The notes: generated by a model not told the origin, from the letters alone. A stretch of DNA of 64,000 nucleotides from Streptomyces sp. R33 (GCF_041200175.1 NZ_CP165727.1:7620001-7684000); one strand, 5' to 3'; shown: positions 43,964 to 53,917, numbered from the stretch's first letter. Numbers and translations: made by a program.

Positions 43964-44806
43964 TCAGAACGTGCAGGTGGGGACGTTGTCCAGCCATGCA
44001 CCGCCCTGGATGTAGATGTTCGTGACCCACGCCTTGTAGTCGGGCAGATAGGACCAGGCGTCGTTGGTGTAGCCGTCGGAGGTGACCTTCTCCGCGTGCT
44101 TCTGGCACTCGACGCGGATCGTCGTCGGCCCCGGGAACGCGTAGACGCGCGCGGCCCCGGTGGACGGCCGCTCCTTGGTCCACACACCGGCGCCCCAGGT
44201 CCGGAACACGTGCCCGGTCACCGGGCCGGGGTCGATCCGCACCGCCCCGTGGTAACCGCTGTTCAGCCGGACGTCGCTGACCATCAGTTTCGTACCGGAC
44301 TGCCGGGCCTCCGCCATCTTGCCGGCGCCCAGGTAGATGGCGATGTGGTGCAGGTCCTGGGAGGTGCCCCACACCAGCAGGTCGCCGGGGAGCAGCGGGG
44401 CCAGGCCGTCGGCCGCGGTGAAGCGTCCGGCCGCGTGGTGCGTGTAGTACTGGGCGCCGGCGACCCCGTTGAGGATGTCCGACCCGGTGGCCTCGGCGTA
44501 GGCGTGGCGGACCAGCCCCGAGCAGTCGAAGCCGAGCCGCTCGGGATCGTGCTCGCTGGCCGGATCCGTGGGGTCCACCTGCCCGTACGTGGGCCCGGGC
44601 TGCGGACCATGGCCGCCGCCCCACGTGTACCAGACGTCGGCGGAGACCTGCGCACAGGCGGCGCCGACGGCCCGCTCGGCGGTGGCGGACGCCCCCGGGG
44701 CCAGGACCCGGCACGAGCCGTCGGCGGCCGCCGCCGACGCGGGGGGCCACAGGAGGCAGACCAGGAGGGCGATGAGTGTGCCGATGGGACCGGACCGGCG
44801 AAGCAT
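43964..44806 (-). CDS. Secreted NlpC/P60 endopeptidase
   Basis: 280 aa; ATG at 44806 with GAGG 7 bases upstream. A signal peptide (IGTLIALLVCLLWPP, ASAAAADG) is followed by an NlpC/P60 cysteine-peptidase domain: the catalytic Cys in RLGFDCSGLVRHAY, the His in LHHIAIYLGAGKM, and PGDLLVWG. The C-terminal 80 residues form a separate domain with two cysteines (VECQKHAEKV, ending VPTCTF). It would cleave peptidoglycan stem peptides. Confidence 0.87.
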   Translation of the reverse strand: MLRRSGPIGTLIALLVCLLWPPASAAAADGSCRVLAPGASATAERAVGAACAQVSADVWYTWGGGHGPQPGPTYGQVDPTDPASEHDPERLGFDCSGLVRHAYAEATGSDILNGVAGAQYYTHHAAGRFTAADGLAPLLPGDLLVWGTSQDLHHIAIYLGAGKMAEARQSGTKLMVSDVRLNSGYHGAVRIDPGPVTGHVFRTWGAGVWTKERPSTGAARVYAFPGPTTIRVECQKHAEKVTSDGYTNDAWSYLPDYKAWVTNIYIQGGAWLDNVPTCTF

Positions 44807-44996
44807 GCGGGATCCTCGTTTCTCGTTGCCGTGCGGATGCACTGCTGGGAAGCCGTGGCGAAGCGTCGTGGTGCGGGCGGCCGTTGGCGTGTGCACCAGA
44901 CGGAACGAGCCTGCGGGCCGCGGCCTCCCCGAGTCGAGGTCCCGGCGGCACCCCACCCGGACGGGCAACGGGAAACCCCCGGGAAACCCCCGCCCG

Positions 44997-47900
44997 TCAG
45001 GGCTCTTCGGCGCACCGCGCCGCCCCGTCGCCTGCGTGCAGCCGGCAGATCTCCGCCAGCCGGGTCCGGACGTCCGGGTTCCACAGCCGCACCGTGCCGT
45101 CGTTGCTGCTGCTGGCCACCGTCCGTCCGTCGGGGGAGAAGACCACGCCCCACACGGCGCTGGTGTGGCCCGTCAGCGCGGCCCACAGCCGCCGCCCGGC
45201 CAGGTCCCAGAGCCGCACCGTACGGTCGTTGCCGCTGCTGGCCAGCGTCCGGCCGTCGGGGGAGAAGGCGATACCGCGGGCGGAGCCGGTGTGGCCCGCC
45301 AGCACGGCCTCGGCATCGAACCGCCGGGCGTCCCAGAGCCGTACGGTGCCGTCGTTGCCACTGCTCGCCAGCGTCCGCCCGTCCGGGCTGAACGCGACGG
45401 CCCGTACCGCACCCCCGTGGCCGGTGAGCGTGGCCAGCGGCCGCCGTCCGGGCACGTCCCACAGACGTACCGTCAGATCGTCGCCGGCGCTCGCCAGGGT
45501 GTGGCCGTCCGGACTGAACACCACGTCGTTCGCGAAATCGGTATGGCCCGTGAGCGTGCCCAGGGCCGTACGGGATGCCACGTCCCACAGCCGGACCGTA
45601 CGGTCGGAACCTGCCGAGGCCAGCAGCTTCCCGTCCGGGGAGAAGGCCACCGCGAACACCGTCCCGCTGTGACCGGCCAGCGTGCCCAGCGCCGTTCGGG
45701 AACCCACGTCCCACAGCCGGACCGTCCCGTCGGAACCGGCCGAGGCCAGCAGCTTCCCGTCCGGGGAGAAGGCCACCGAGAACACCGTTTCGGTGTGGCC
45801 CGCGAACGTCGCGACCACCCGCCGCCCGGCCACGTCCCACAGCAGCACCGTGTGATCGGCATCGGCCGTGGCCAGCAGCTTCCCGTCCGGGCTGTACGCG
45901 GCGTGCCAGATCTCCGTGAACGGGCGCGAGGTCAGGACCGGACCGCGCAGGTCCCAGAGCACCACCGACTGGTCGAAGGCCGCGGTGGCCAGCATCGTGC
46001 CGCCCGAGTCCACCGCGACCGCCAGCACGTAGTCGGTGTGTCCGGCCAGCGTCGAGGTCAGCCGGCCGCTGCGCACGTCCCACAGCCGGGTGGTGCCGTC
46101 ACCGCTCGCGCTGACGACCGTGGCGCCGTCCGGGGTGTAGGCGACCGCGTTGATGTCGTCGTTGTGGCCCGTCAGTGTCGCCGCCGTACGGCCTCCGGCC
46201 ACGTCCCAGAGCCGTACGGTCCGGTCGACGCCCCCGGAGGCCACCGTCCGCCCGTCCGGCGCGAACGCCACTCCGAGCACCTCGCCGGTGTGTCCTTCGA
46301 GGACGGCGAGCTGACGGGCCGCCACCGGGTCCCACAGCCGTACGGTCTGGTCGGCGCCCGCCGACACCAGCGTCCTGCCGTCCGGCGCGTAGGCGAGGGC
46401 GTTGACCCTCCCGGTGTGGCCGGGCAACGCCGCCGCCGCGCCGCCGCCCGCGGGATCCCACAGCCCGACCGTCCCGTCGGCGCCCGCCACGGCGAGCGTG
46501 TGCCCGTCGGGCGCGAAGGCCAGCGCGCGGGCGTCCGCGGTCTGCGCGGGCAGCACCGCGCGTTCGTGGCCGTCCGTGTCCCACAGCCGTACCGGACCGT
46601 CCGTGGACGTCGCCGCGAGGGCTCGGCCGTCGGGGGAGAAGGCGACCGCGCGCACCCGGCCGGGCACGGTCAGGGTCACCGTCGTCCGCCGGTCCGCGAC
46701 CCGCCGCAGCAGCACCTTCCCGTCGGAACCGCCCGTCGCCAGCAGCCGGTTCCCCGGGGCGAACGCCACCGCGTTGACCGGGCCGCTGTGCCCGTCGAGG
46801 CGGGCGAGGAACGGCTGGGCCTGGGTGCTCAGCAGCGCGCCCCGCGCCTGTGGCGTCGCCTCGGTGCGGTACGCCTCCTCGGCGAGCCGCATCGAGGCCT
46901 CGGGCTGACCCGCCGCGAGGGAGGTGGACTGCACGGCGAGGGCCTGTGAACGGGCGATGCGCTCCTGGCCGAGCGCGCCCGCCCGCTGCTGGTACGCCAG
47001 CGCCCCGGCGGTCAGGGCCAGGGCCAGCAGGCCGCCGAGCATGGCCAGCATCCGCTGCTGGAGCCGGACCTGGCGCCTGGCCTGCATCCGCCGGGCCTGC
47101 TCCGCCGCCTGGCTCGCGCGCAGGAAGGCCGCCTCCCGGGGGCTGAGCCGGCTCTTGCCGTCGAGCTCGTCGGCCCAGACGCGGGCGCTCTCCAGCCGGG
47201 CGCCGCGGTACAGGACGGACGGATCGCGGCCCTCGCGCTCCCACTCCTCGGCGGAATGGGCCAGTTGACGGTGGACCAGCAGCCCGTCCCGGTCGGCGTG
47301 GATCCAGCCGCGCAGCCGCGGCCAGGCGTGCAGCAGGGCCTCGTGGGTGATCTCGACGGTGTCGCTGTCCATCGTGATCAGCCGGGCCCGGACGAACGCG
47401 TCGAGGGCAGCCGCCGCCCGGTCCGCATCGGCCAGCTGCTCCATCAGTGCGGTCCGGTCCGTCCGCCGCCGCGTCGCCCCCGTGCCGTCGGCGACGTGGA
47501 CCAGCGCCATCAGGATGCGGCGGATCGTCCGCTGCTCGGCCGGGTACAGGCGGGCGAACACGCTCTCGGCCGTGTGCGCGACCGCGCCCTGGATCCCGCC
47601 CGTGTCCTCGTACCCCGCGACGGTCAGGGTCGCCCCCTCGCGCCGCTGCCAGGTGGCCATCAGTGCGTGGGACACCAGCGGCAGCGCACCGGACGGCGTG
47701 TCACCCGGCCCGCCCGCCGGGGTCGCGGTCCCGGGCTCCTCGCGCAGGCCGGCGTCACGCAGCAGCAGGGGGACCAGGCCCGCCTCGAGCGTCAGCCCGG
47801 CGAGCTCCGCCGGGCGCGTGATCGACTCGCGCAGCTCGGCCACGGACATCGGGGGCAGGACGAACAGCCCGTCGGTGAAGACCGAGGCCAGTTCCGGAAC

Positions 47901-48890
47901 GTCCAGGCAGCTCCCGGAGAAGTCGGCCCGGACGCCGAGCACCACGACGGCCGGGTCGGGCGCCGTCGGCCCCGGCGCCGATGCGGCCAGGGCGCACAGG
48001 ACGCGGACGAAGCCGCGCCGCTCGTCCTCGTCGGAGCAGAGGGTGAAAAGTTCCTCGAACTGGTCGACGAGCAGAACCGGCCGGACGGTGGGCAGCCGGT
48101 GCTCCCCGGACGGCGCAGGGGTGTCACCCGCCAGATGGCTGACGGCCTCGAGCAGCCTCTCCGGCCGGTCCCGCAGCTCCCCCACGGTGAGGCCGAGATC
48201 GCCGCCGAGCACCTTCGCGGTGCAGTCCAGCAGCTCCTGGAGCGGATGCGCGGTCGGTGTGAACCGTACGACCGGCCAGCCGTCGGCGCCCGCCATCGGG
48301 AACCCGCCGGTGCGCCGCAGGGCCGGGACGAGACCGGCGCTGAGCAGGGACGACTTGCCGGCGCCCGACCGGCCGACGAGCATCAGCGGCCCGCTGCCGA
48401 TCCGTTCGAAGACCCGCTCGACCAGTGCGGCGGTCACCCGGTCGCGGCCGAAGAACCGGCCCGCGTCCCGCGAGGTGAAGGCGGCGAGGCCGCGGTAGGG
48501 GCACTCGCCGGCCGACCGGGGCCCGGCCGCGAGGCCGGCGCCGGGGCGCTCCCCGGGGCCCGATCCCGCCCGGGCCCTGGGGACTTCCGCCTCCGGGACC
48601 AGCCGTAAGAGGGAGCCCCCGGCTTCCAGTACCTGGTCGCAGCGCAGCGCGACGTCGCGGGTGACCCGCTTGGCGCCGGTCTCGATCTTGCTCAGGTAGC
48701 CCTTGCTGTAGTGCGTCCGGCGGGCCAGGTCGGCCAGCGACAGACCGCGCTGCACCCGCAGCTGCCTCAACCGGGCGGGAAAGGACGCGCCGGAGCCGTC
48801 GGTGGGCTCGACGGCCTCGGTCGCTTCAGGTGAATCGTGCTGGTGATCGGTGTTCCGTCCGCGGTCCGGATCCCCCACGGCATCCCCCAT
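44997..48890 (-). CDS. HTH - nSTAND ATPase - WD40 protein
   Basis: 1297 aa; the ATG at 48890 was chosen, though its ribosome site is weak. Residues about 37-98 are an XRE helix-turn-helix (LSLADLARRTHYSKGYLSKI). From 130 (CPYRGLAAFTSRDAGRFFGR) comes an nSTAND1-type P-loop ATPase with Walker A VGRSGAGKSS (172-181) and Walker B-like VLLVDQFEEL near 285. A helical region follows, then one membrane segment near 612-632. Residues about 692-1290 hold 14 WD40 repeats, enough for two seven-bladed propellers. Several repeats are nearly identical in DNA. Such STAND proteins act as signal-dependent oligomerising switches; in other genomes some belong to antiphage systems, but no effector is visible here. 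Confidence 0.88.
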   Translation of the reverse strand: MGDAVGDPDRGRNTDHQHDSPEATEAVEPTDGSGASFPARLRQLRVQRGLSLADLARRTHYSKGYLSKIETGAKRVTRDVALRCDQVLEAGGSLLRLVPEAEVPRARAGSGPGERPGAGLAAGPRSAGECPYRGLAAFTSRDAGRFFGRDRVTAALVERVFERIGSGPLMLVGRSGAGKSSLLSAGLVPALRRTGGFPMAGADGWPVVRFTPTAHPLQELLDCTAKVLGGDLGLTVGELRDRPERLLEAVSHLAGDTPAPSGEHRLPTVRPVLLVDQFEELFTLCSDEDERRGFVRVLCALAASAPGPTAPDPAVVVLGVRADFSGSCLDVPELASVFTDGLFVLPPMSVAELRESITRPAELAGLTLEAGLVPLLLRDAGLREEPGTATPAGGPGDTPSGALPLVSHALMATWQRREGATLTVAGYEDTGGIQGAVAHTAESVFARLYPAEQRTIRRILMALVHVADGTGATRRRTDRTALMEQLADADRAAAALDAFVRARLITMDSDTVEITHEALLHAWPRLRGWIHADRDGLLVHRQLAHSAEEWEREGRDPSVLYRGARLESARVWADELDGKSRLSPREAAFLRASQAAEQARRMQARRQVRLQQRMLAMLGGLLALALTAGALAYQQRAGALGQERIARSQALAVQSTSLAAGQPEASMRLAEEAYRTEATPQARGALLSTQAQPFLARLDGHSGPVNAVAFAPGNRLLATGGSDGKVLLRRVADRRTTVTLTVPGRVRAVAFSPDGRALAATSTDGPVRLWDTDGHERAVLPAQTADARALAFAPDGHTLAVAGADGTVGLWDPAGGGAAAALPGHTGRVNALAYAPDGRTLVSAGADQTVRLWDPVAARQLAVLEGHTGEVLGVAFAPDGRTVASGGVDRTVRLWDVAGGRTAATLTGHNDDINAVAYTPDGATVVSASGDGTTRLWDVRSGRLTSTLAGHTDYVLAVAVDSGGTMLATAAFDQSVVLWDLRGPVLTSRPFTEIWHAAYSPDGKLLATADADHTVLLWDVAGRRVVATFAGHTETVFSVAFSPDGKLLASAGSDGTVRLWDVGSRTALGTLAGHSGTVFAVAFSPDGKLLASAGSDRTVRLWDVASRTALGTLTGHTDFANDVVFSPDGHTLASAGDDLTVRLWDVPGRRPLATLTGHGGAVRAVAFSPDGRTLASSGNDGTVRLWDARRFDAEAVLAGHTGSARGIAFSPDGRTLASSGNDRTVRLWDLAGRRLWAALTGHTSAVWGVVFSPDGRTVASSSNDGTVRLWNPDVRTRLAEICRLHAGDGAARCAEEP
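45580..45831 (-). repeat. Two near-identical 126-bp WD40-coding units
   Basis: Units starting at 45580 and 45706 differ at only about four positions over their first 80 bases, both running from the WD motif through SAGSD and FSPDGKLLA. The period is one 42-residue WD40 repeat. This indicates recent internal duplication or gene conversion. Confidence 0.75.
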
Positions 48891-49054
48891 GGCACAGCGC
48901 GCCCAGGTTGTGAGATGGAAGGTCCCAGGCTACCGCGGGGGTCGGACGGCGGAGCACGCGTTCTGTCCGGCGTGGCGCAAAAACGCACAGCACAGCGGCC
49001 TTCCGGGGCCGCCGCGGCCGGCGGATCCGGAAGGCCGTGTGAACGGGTGCTCGG

Positions 49055-49420
49055 TTACGGCCGGTTGAGGGTGATGGAGTTGATCGGGCCGAGGTCGGCG
49101 TAGACGCCGGTCCCCTCGGCGATGCGGGACCCGCAGCCGGCGCCGTTGTAGCCGGTGCACAGGCTGGCGGTGGCGCCGCCGTACTGGTTGTTGAGGACCC
49201 AGTGGTTGCCGAACTGGTTGCTCAGGTTGTGGGCTCCGTAGCTGTAGAAGATCTGGCTCGGCTTGACGGCCGGGTTCTGGTTCTGCGGGTAGATGCAGAC
49301 CGCCCCGTACGGACAACCGGCCCAGTCGTCGGCAGGCTTGGCGTCGGCCGCGCCGCCCAGTGCGACGACGGCCGCGGCGGCGGTGGCGAGCGCGGCGGCG
49401 CCGCGGATCATCTTGCGCAT
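49055..49420 (-). CDS. Secreted peptidase-inhibitor (I36-like) small protein
   Basis: 121 aa; ATG at 49420 with GGGGGA 4 bases upstream. A signal peptide (GAAALATAAAAVVALGGA) precedes a mature domain of about 95 aa with four cysteines (GCPYGAVCIYP, SLCTGYNGAGCGSR) and SYGAHNLSNQFGNH. This matches the small extracellular proteins assigned to peptidase-inhibitor family I36 in streptomycetes. The target protease is unknown. Confidence 0.75.
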   Translation of the reverse strand: MRKMIRGAAALATAAAAVVALGGAADAKPADDWAGCPYGAVCIYPQNQNPAVKPSQIFYSYGAHNLSNQFGNHWVLNNQYGGATASLCTGYNGAGCGSRIAEGTGVYADLGPINSITLNRP

Positions 49421-49781
49421 CTTGTCCCCCTGTTGGGTTGCCTCGGTGCTGACGTGCTGACGCCATCAGCCTTGCCCGGCTGCCCCCGGGGGTCGACGGG
49501 TTGCCCGTTGCCCATCGGCGGACCGACCGGGAAACCGCCCGTGACCTGCCCGGTCGCGAGACCGTGGTCAACTCGGCGGAGGCGGCGAGCAGCGCCCGCG
49601 GGGACAGGATGCCGCCCCGTCGCCGCCCTCACCCGAGGTGTCACCGGTGGTCACCGCCCGGCTCCCGTGCGGCGCCGTGATGTCCTCCGTCGCGATGACG
49701 GGCAGAATTGAGGGGGCAGCCCGTGTCCGCCACGCGGGCTCCGCAGCCACGCGCGCGCCGTGCGCAGAAGGGGGCCTGCCG
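49421..49781. other. Divergent intergenic region
   Basis: 361 bp between the I36-like gene and a phosphatase gene. The phosphatase frame is open back to 49638, but the AGAAGGGGG site at about 49767 marks the real start at 49782. No operator was recognised. Confidence 0.45.
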
Positions 49782-51866
49782 ATGCCATCGGACCGGCTGG
49801 GGGGCGCGGTGGATCCCGGCCCGATCCGGTCCGAACCGGGGTCCTTGCTGGAACACGTGGTGGTGGCCGTCTTCGGCATCGACGACGAGGACCGGGTCTG
49901 CTACTGGGGCCCCGGCGCGCAGAGCCTCTTCGGCCACGAGGCCCGGTCGGTGCTGTCGCAGCCCGCGGCGGTCCTCTTCCCCGAGCCGGCCCCCGGCGAA
50001 GGTCCCGGCGGTGCCGCGCACCTCGCGGAGCGCGCCCGCACCCTCGGCTACTGGCGCGTACGGCTGCCCGCACTGCACCGGGACGGCACGGTGTTCGACT
50101 GCGGCTTCCGGGTCTTCCCGATGACCGGCTCCACGGGCCGCTCCGTGGTCCTGGGGCTGGCGAGCCGCGGCGACGAGCTGGACCGGGTGAAGACCAACCT
50201 GTCCTTCCTCGACGCCCTCTTCGAGACCTGCCCGATCGGCCTGGTCATGCTGGACGAGGAGCTGCGCTACGTCCACCTCAACCAGGCACTCGCCGACATG
50301 GACGGGGTCCCGCTCGAGGAGCACCTGGGCCGCCGGATGGCGGACATCATGATCACCTCCGACGGCGGGGAGTACCAGCGCATGCTGCGGGCCGTGGCCC
50401 AGGGGGGCCGGCCCGTGATCGGCACCCTCGTGGGGCTGCGCACCCCCGGCCATCCGGACCGCGACCAGGTGCGCTCGGTCAGCTTCTTCCCGCTCAGCGG
50501 CGCGGGGGACACCCGGCGCGGCGTGGGCGGACTGCTGCTGGACGTGACCGAACGGGAGCAGGCCATCCTGGAGGCGACGGCCGCCCGCCAGCGCCTCGCC
50601 CTGCTCGACCGGGCCGCGGCAGGCATCGGCACCACCCTGGACCTGGACACCACCGCGCGCGAGCTGGTCGAAGCGGTGGTCCCGGACTTCTGCGACGCCT
50701 GCGTCGTGGAACTCGTGGAGTGGATGGACGAGACCGAGGCCTTCGACCCGGCGCTGCCGGTGGCCACCCGCCGGATCGCCTCCGGCACCACGCTCCCCGA
50801 GCCCGCCGTCGAACTCGTGAGCGGCCTGGAGCAGGTCACGTACCCGCCGGGCTCCAACATCCACCAGATGCTGAGCACGGAGCGCCCGCTCTGCTTCACC
50901 GTCGACCAGGACTTCGCGACCCGGACCGTCGTGCACCAGCAGCGCGCGCAGCTGCTGCTGGACAGCGGGCTGGCCGGAATCCTCATGGCACCGCTCATTG
51001 CCCGCGGCACGGTGCAGGGCATCGCGATGTTCGGGCGCTCCGCCGCCCGCGCGGCCTTCGCCGAGGAGGATCTCGGCCTCGCCGGCGAACTGGCCTCCCG
51101 GGCCGCGCTGTGCCTCGACAACGCCCGGCTGTACGGCAGGGTCCAGGACATCGCCCTCACCCTCCAGCGGGCCCTGCTGCCCAGCGCCCCCGCCGGCGGC
51201 CCGTACGTGGACATCAGCCACCGCTACCTGCCCGGCAGCAGGGTCACCGAGGTCGGCGGCGACTGGTACGACGCGATCGCCCTGTCCGGCGACCGGGTGG
51301 CCCTCGTCGTCGGCGACGTGATGGGACACGGCGTGCCGGCCGCCGCGGCCATGGGCCGGCTGCGGATCACCGCGAAGACCCTCGCCCGGCACACCGCGGA
51401 GCCCGCGGCCCTGCTCGAGGAGCTCGACGTCTGCGCCCAGGAGGCCGGCATCGAGTGGGCGACCTGCCTGTACCTGCTCTACGACCCGCACACCGGCCGC
51501 GCCCGCATCGCCAGCGCCGGCCATCCGCCGCCCCTGGTACGCCACCGGGACGGGACGGTGCACACCATCGGCGACGTGCTGGGGGTCCCGCTCGGCGTGG
51601 GCGGCGTACCGTACCGGGCGATCGAGATCGACCTTCCCGAGGGCGCCACCGTGGCCCTGTACACCGACGGCCTCATCGAGGCCAGGGGCCAGGACATCGA
51701 CACCGGAATGGACGCACTGCGCGCGCAGCTGCGCGCTCCCCTGGGCTCGCTGGAGGAGGCCGCCGACCGCATCCTCGCGAACCTCCTGCCCGACACGGCG
51801 ACCGACGACACGGTCCTCGTCCTGGCCCGGGTCAGCTCGGTCCCCGGCCGCCCGCAGAACGGGTGA
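49782..51866 (+). CDS. PAS-PAS-GAF SpoIIE-type phosphatase
   Basis: 694 aa; ATG at 49782 with AGAAGGGGG upstream. Two PAS domains (about 20-130, DRVCYWGPGAQSLFGH; 140-265, CPIGLVMLDEELRYVHLNQ) precede a GAF domain (about 275-440) and a PP2C phosphatase (about 460-690). The PP2C metal residues are in GGDWYDAI, GDVMGHGVPAA, YTDGLIEARG and TDDTVLVLAR. It would dephosphorylate anti-anti-sigma or similar proteins in response to a small ligand, as in streptomycete stress networks. It may act alongside the distant phosphatase at 1133. Confidence 0.92.
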   Translation: MPSDRLGGAVDPGPIRSEPGSLLEHVVVAVFGIDDEDRVCYWGPGAQSLFGHEARSVLSQPAAVLFPEPAPGEGPGGAAHLAERARTLGYWRVRLPALHRDGTVFDCGFRVFPMTGSTGRSVVLGLASRGDELDRVKTNLSFLDALFETCPIGLVMLDEELRYVHLNQALADMDGVPLEEHLGRRMADIMITSDGGEYQRMLRAVAQGGRPVIGTLVGLRTPGHPDRDQVRSVSFFPLSGAGDTRRGVGGLLLDVTEREQAILEATAARQRLALLDRAAAGIGTTLDLDTTARELVEAVVPDFCDACVVELVEWMDETEAFDPALPVATRRIASGTTLPEPAVELVSGLEQVTYPPGSNIHQMLSTERPLCFTVDQDFATRTVVHQQRAQLLLDSGLAGILMAPLIARGTVQGIAMFGRSAARAAFAEEDLGLAGELASRAALCLDNARLYGRVQDIALTLQRALLPSAPAGGPYVDISHRYLPGSRVTEVGGDWYDAIALSGDRVALVVGDVMGHGVPAAAAMGRLRITAKTLARHTAEPAALLEELDVCAQEAGIEWATCLYLLYDPHTGRARIASAGHPPPLVRHRDGTVHTIGDVLGVPLGVGGVPYRAIEIDLPEGATVALYTDGLIEARGQDIDTGMDALRAQLRAPLGSLEEAADRILANLLPDTATDDTVLVLARVSSVPGRPQNG

Positions 51867-52009
51867 CGGCCCGCCGGCCGCGGAGGGTGCACGGCGGCCC
51901 GGGCGGGCTTCGGGAACCGGATCGTGGCGGCGCGGCGTCGTCGTACCGTGCGACGTCGTGCGGATGGCCACGATGCGGGGGGATGCCGAATCGACCGGGA
52001 GCAGGGCGC

Positions 52010-53017
52010 GTGGCGAAGCAGTGGTCATGGCGGTGGGCGTCGCGGTGGCGTCGGCAGGGGTCGTGGCGCGGGCGGGGGCGGGTGCTCACCGGGCTGGCGG
52101 TCCTCGTCGCCTGCCTGCTCGTCTTCCACGGGGCAGTGCCCGATACGGCGGGCCGTCCCGGCAGCCTGCTGGAGACGTTCCTCCCCTGGCTCGGCCTGGC
52201 CGTCCCGGTCCTGCTGGCCTCGGCGCTACTGCGCCGCTCGGCCCCGGCCGTCTGCGCGGTGCTGCTGCCCGCGGCCGCCTGGCTCGGCCTCTTCGGCGCC
52301 TTCCTGGTCCCCGGAGACGACCGGACCCCCGACCTCCTCGCGGTCCAGCACAACGTCAGCGACGAGAACCCCGATCCGGCGGGCACCGCGCGCGCCCTGG
52401 CCGGGACCCGGGCCGATCTCATCGCCCTGGAGGAGCTGACGCCCGCCGCCGCGCCGGCGTTCGAGGCGGTGCTCGCGCCGGAGTATCCGTACCACGCGGT
52501 CGAGGGCACGGTCGGACTCTGGTCGAAGCACCCGCTGGAGCAGGTGCGGCCGGTGGACATCCGGCCGGCAGGCGTGGGGGAGGACTGGAACCGCGGACTG
52601 CGGGCCACCGCCCGTACGCCGAACGGCGAAGTCGCCGTCTACGTGGCACACCTGCCCTCGGTGCGCCTCGGTCCGACGCACGGATTCGGCTCCGCACGGC
52701 GGGACGAGAGCGCCGCACTGCTCGGTGCCGCGATCGCCGCGGAGCGGACGGACCCGCTGATCCTGCTCGGGGACCTCAACAGCACGGTGGACGACCGCGG
52801 ACTGGATCCGGTCGCGGCGCGGCTGAACCCGCCGAGCCGGGACTTCGCGTTCAGCTGGCCCGCGGCGCTGCCGATGGCCCGCATCGACCAGGTCATGACC
52901 CGCGCGGCGACCGTCACCCGGGTCCGGGCGCTGCCGGCGACGGGAAGCGACCACCTGCCCGTCGCCGCGCACATCAGGTGGCACGGTTCCGGGCGGGACT
53001 CCGACTCGCGTCAGTGA
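52010..53017 (+). CDS. Membrane-anchored endonuclease/exonuclease/phosphatase-family protein
   Basis: 335 aa from a GTG at 52010 with GGGAG upstream; the ATG at 51983 lacks proper spacing. Three hydrophobic segments (residues about 25-42, 58-75, 80-100) precede an EEP domain. Its motifs are LAVQHNVSDENP, LIALEELTP (metal Glu), GDLNSTVDD and the final GSDHLPVAAHI. It is likely a phosphoesterase acting on lipids or sugars at the membrane. The nucleic-acid or lipid substrate cannot be told. Confidence 0.85.
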   Translation: MAKQWSWRWASRWRRQGSWRGRGRVLTGLAVLVACLLVFHGAVPDTAGRPGSLLETFLPWLGLAVPVLLASALLRRSAPAVCAVLLPAAAWLGLFGAFLVPGDDRTPDLLAVQHNVSDENPDPAGTARALAGTRADLIALEELTPAAAPAFEAVLAPEYPYHAVEGTVGLWSKHPLEQVRPVDIRPAGVGEDWNRGLRATARTPNGEVAVYVAHLPSVRLGPTHGFGSARRDESAALLGAAIAAERTDPLILLGDLNSTVDDRGLDPVAARLNPPSRDFAFSWPAALPMARIDQVMTRAATVTRVRALPATGSDHLPVAAHIRWHGSGRDSDSRQ

Positions 53018-53056
53018 ACAGGTGGGGCTCCCCGGGCTCCGGCTCCACCGTGGCGG

Positions 53057-53395
53057 TCATCGGGGACTCCCCGCCCCGTCGCCCGCTCCGCCCGGGGTCT
53101 CGATGCGGTGCAGGACGCCCCGCTCGTCCCGGACGTAGACGCGGTCGCGGTTCTTGGCCAGCTTCCGCTCCACCTCGGACTCCAGGTCGATGCCGTTCAT
53201 CTCGGCGAGCGCCGCCACGTACAGGACCACGTCCGCGAGCTCCTCCCCGAAGTCGGGCAGCCTCTTGAGCCACGCGGTGAACGCCTCCCCGACCTCGGCC
53301 GTCAGCAGCCCGAACTCCAGTGCCACGTCGGTGGTGTTGAAGCCCTTCGCGAGCTTGTTGTCCCAGGCGAGCTGCTGGGCCGAGCGGATGTCCAC
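53057..53395 (-). CDS. MazG-like nucleotide pyrophosphohydrolase
   Basis: 112 aa; GTG at 53395 following CGGAGGAAACG. The helical core carries the EVGEAFTAWLK and EELADVVLYVAALAEM acid clusters (ExxE-ExxD pattern) that bind magnesium in MazG-type NTP pyrophosphatases. It would remove aberrant or excess nucleotides. The C-terminal 25 residues are Gly-rich and disordered. Confidence 0.82.
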   Translation of the reverse strand: MDIRSAQQLAWDNKLAKGFNTTDVALEFGLLTAEVGEAFTAWLKRLPDFGEELADVVLYVAALAEMNGIDLESEVERKLAKNRDRVYVRDERGVLHRIETPGGAGDGAGSPR

Positions 53396-53457
53396 CGTTT
53401 CCTCCGGGCGTGCGTACGGGAGTTGGCTGCCCGGTGAGCCTACGGAGTGTCTGCCGA

Positions 53458-53883
53458 TCAGGCCTGGGCCGGGGCCAGGCCGTCCGCGACCAGCCCGGCG
53501 AGGACCGCCTCGCCCAGGGCGTGCACCGCCGACTGGGGCCTCACCATCACGGTGAACTCCTTGATCCGGCCGTCCTCGGCGTAGTGCAGCAGGTCGATGC
53601 CGTGGATCGCCTTGCCGTTCACCGTCGCGCGGAAGAGCAGGACCTCCGAGGGGGACACCGTGCCGTCGGCGCTCGTCTCGGCGGTGCCGGCGTACTGCCC
53701 GACGTAGCGGAAGTCCTCGAAGGTGCGCAGCAGCACCCCGAAGAGCCCCAGCACCATCGGCCGGCCCTCGAACGGCGTGAACTTCACGGGGCTGTACAGG
53801 CGGACGTCCTCGGTGAACAGGGCCTCCAGGGCGGCGGTGTCACGGCTGTCGACGGCGGCGCGGAAGCGGTCTGCTGCGGTCAC
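53458..53883 (-). CDS. SnoaL/NTF2-like protein under PadR control
   Basis: 141 aa; GTG at 53883 with AAGGAGAAGCC just upstream. The fold is the NTF2-like cone: ADRFRAAVDSRDTAALEALF at the start, YSPVKFTPFEGRP and GIDLLHYAEDGRIKEFTVMV. SnoaL-type proteins are small ligand-binding or isomerase enzymes. It is divergent from a PadR regulator with a strong shared dyad in the gap, so PadR-ligand control is very likely. Confidence 0.85.
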   Translation of the reverse strand: MTAADRFRAAVDSRDTAALEALFTEDVRLYSPVKFTPFEGRPMVLGLFGVLLRTFEDFRYVGQYAGTAETSADGTVSPSEVLLFRATVNGKAIHGIDLLHYAEDGRIKEFTVMVRPQSAVHALGEAVLAGLVADGLAPAQA

Positions 53884-53917
53884 GGCTTCTCCTTGACGGT
53901 GCTCGGCTACGTCTGGT

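Noticed and set aside
44997..46815. Regular 126-bp DNA periodicity considered as a noncoding repeat array
   Set aside because: Fully explained by the 42-residue WD40 repeats of the encoded protein.
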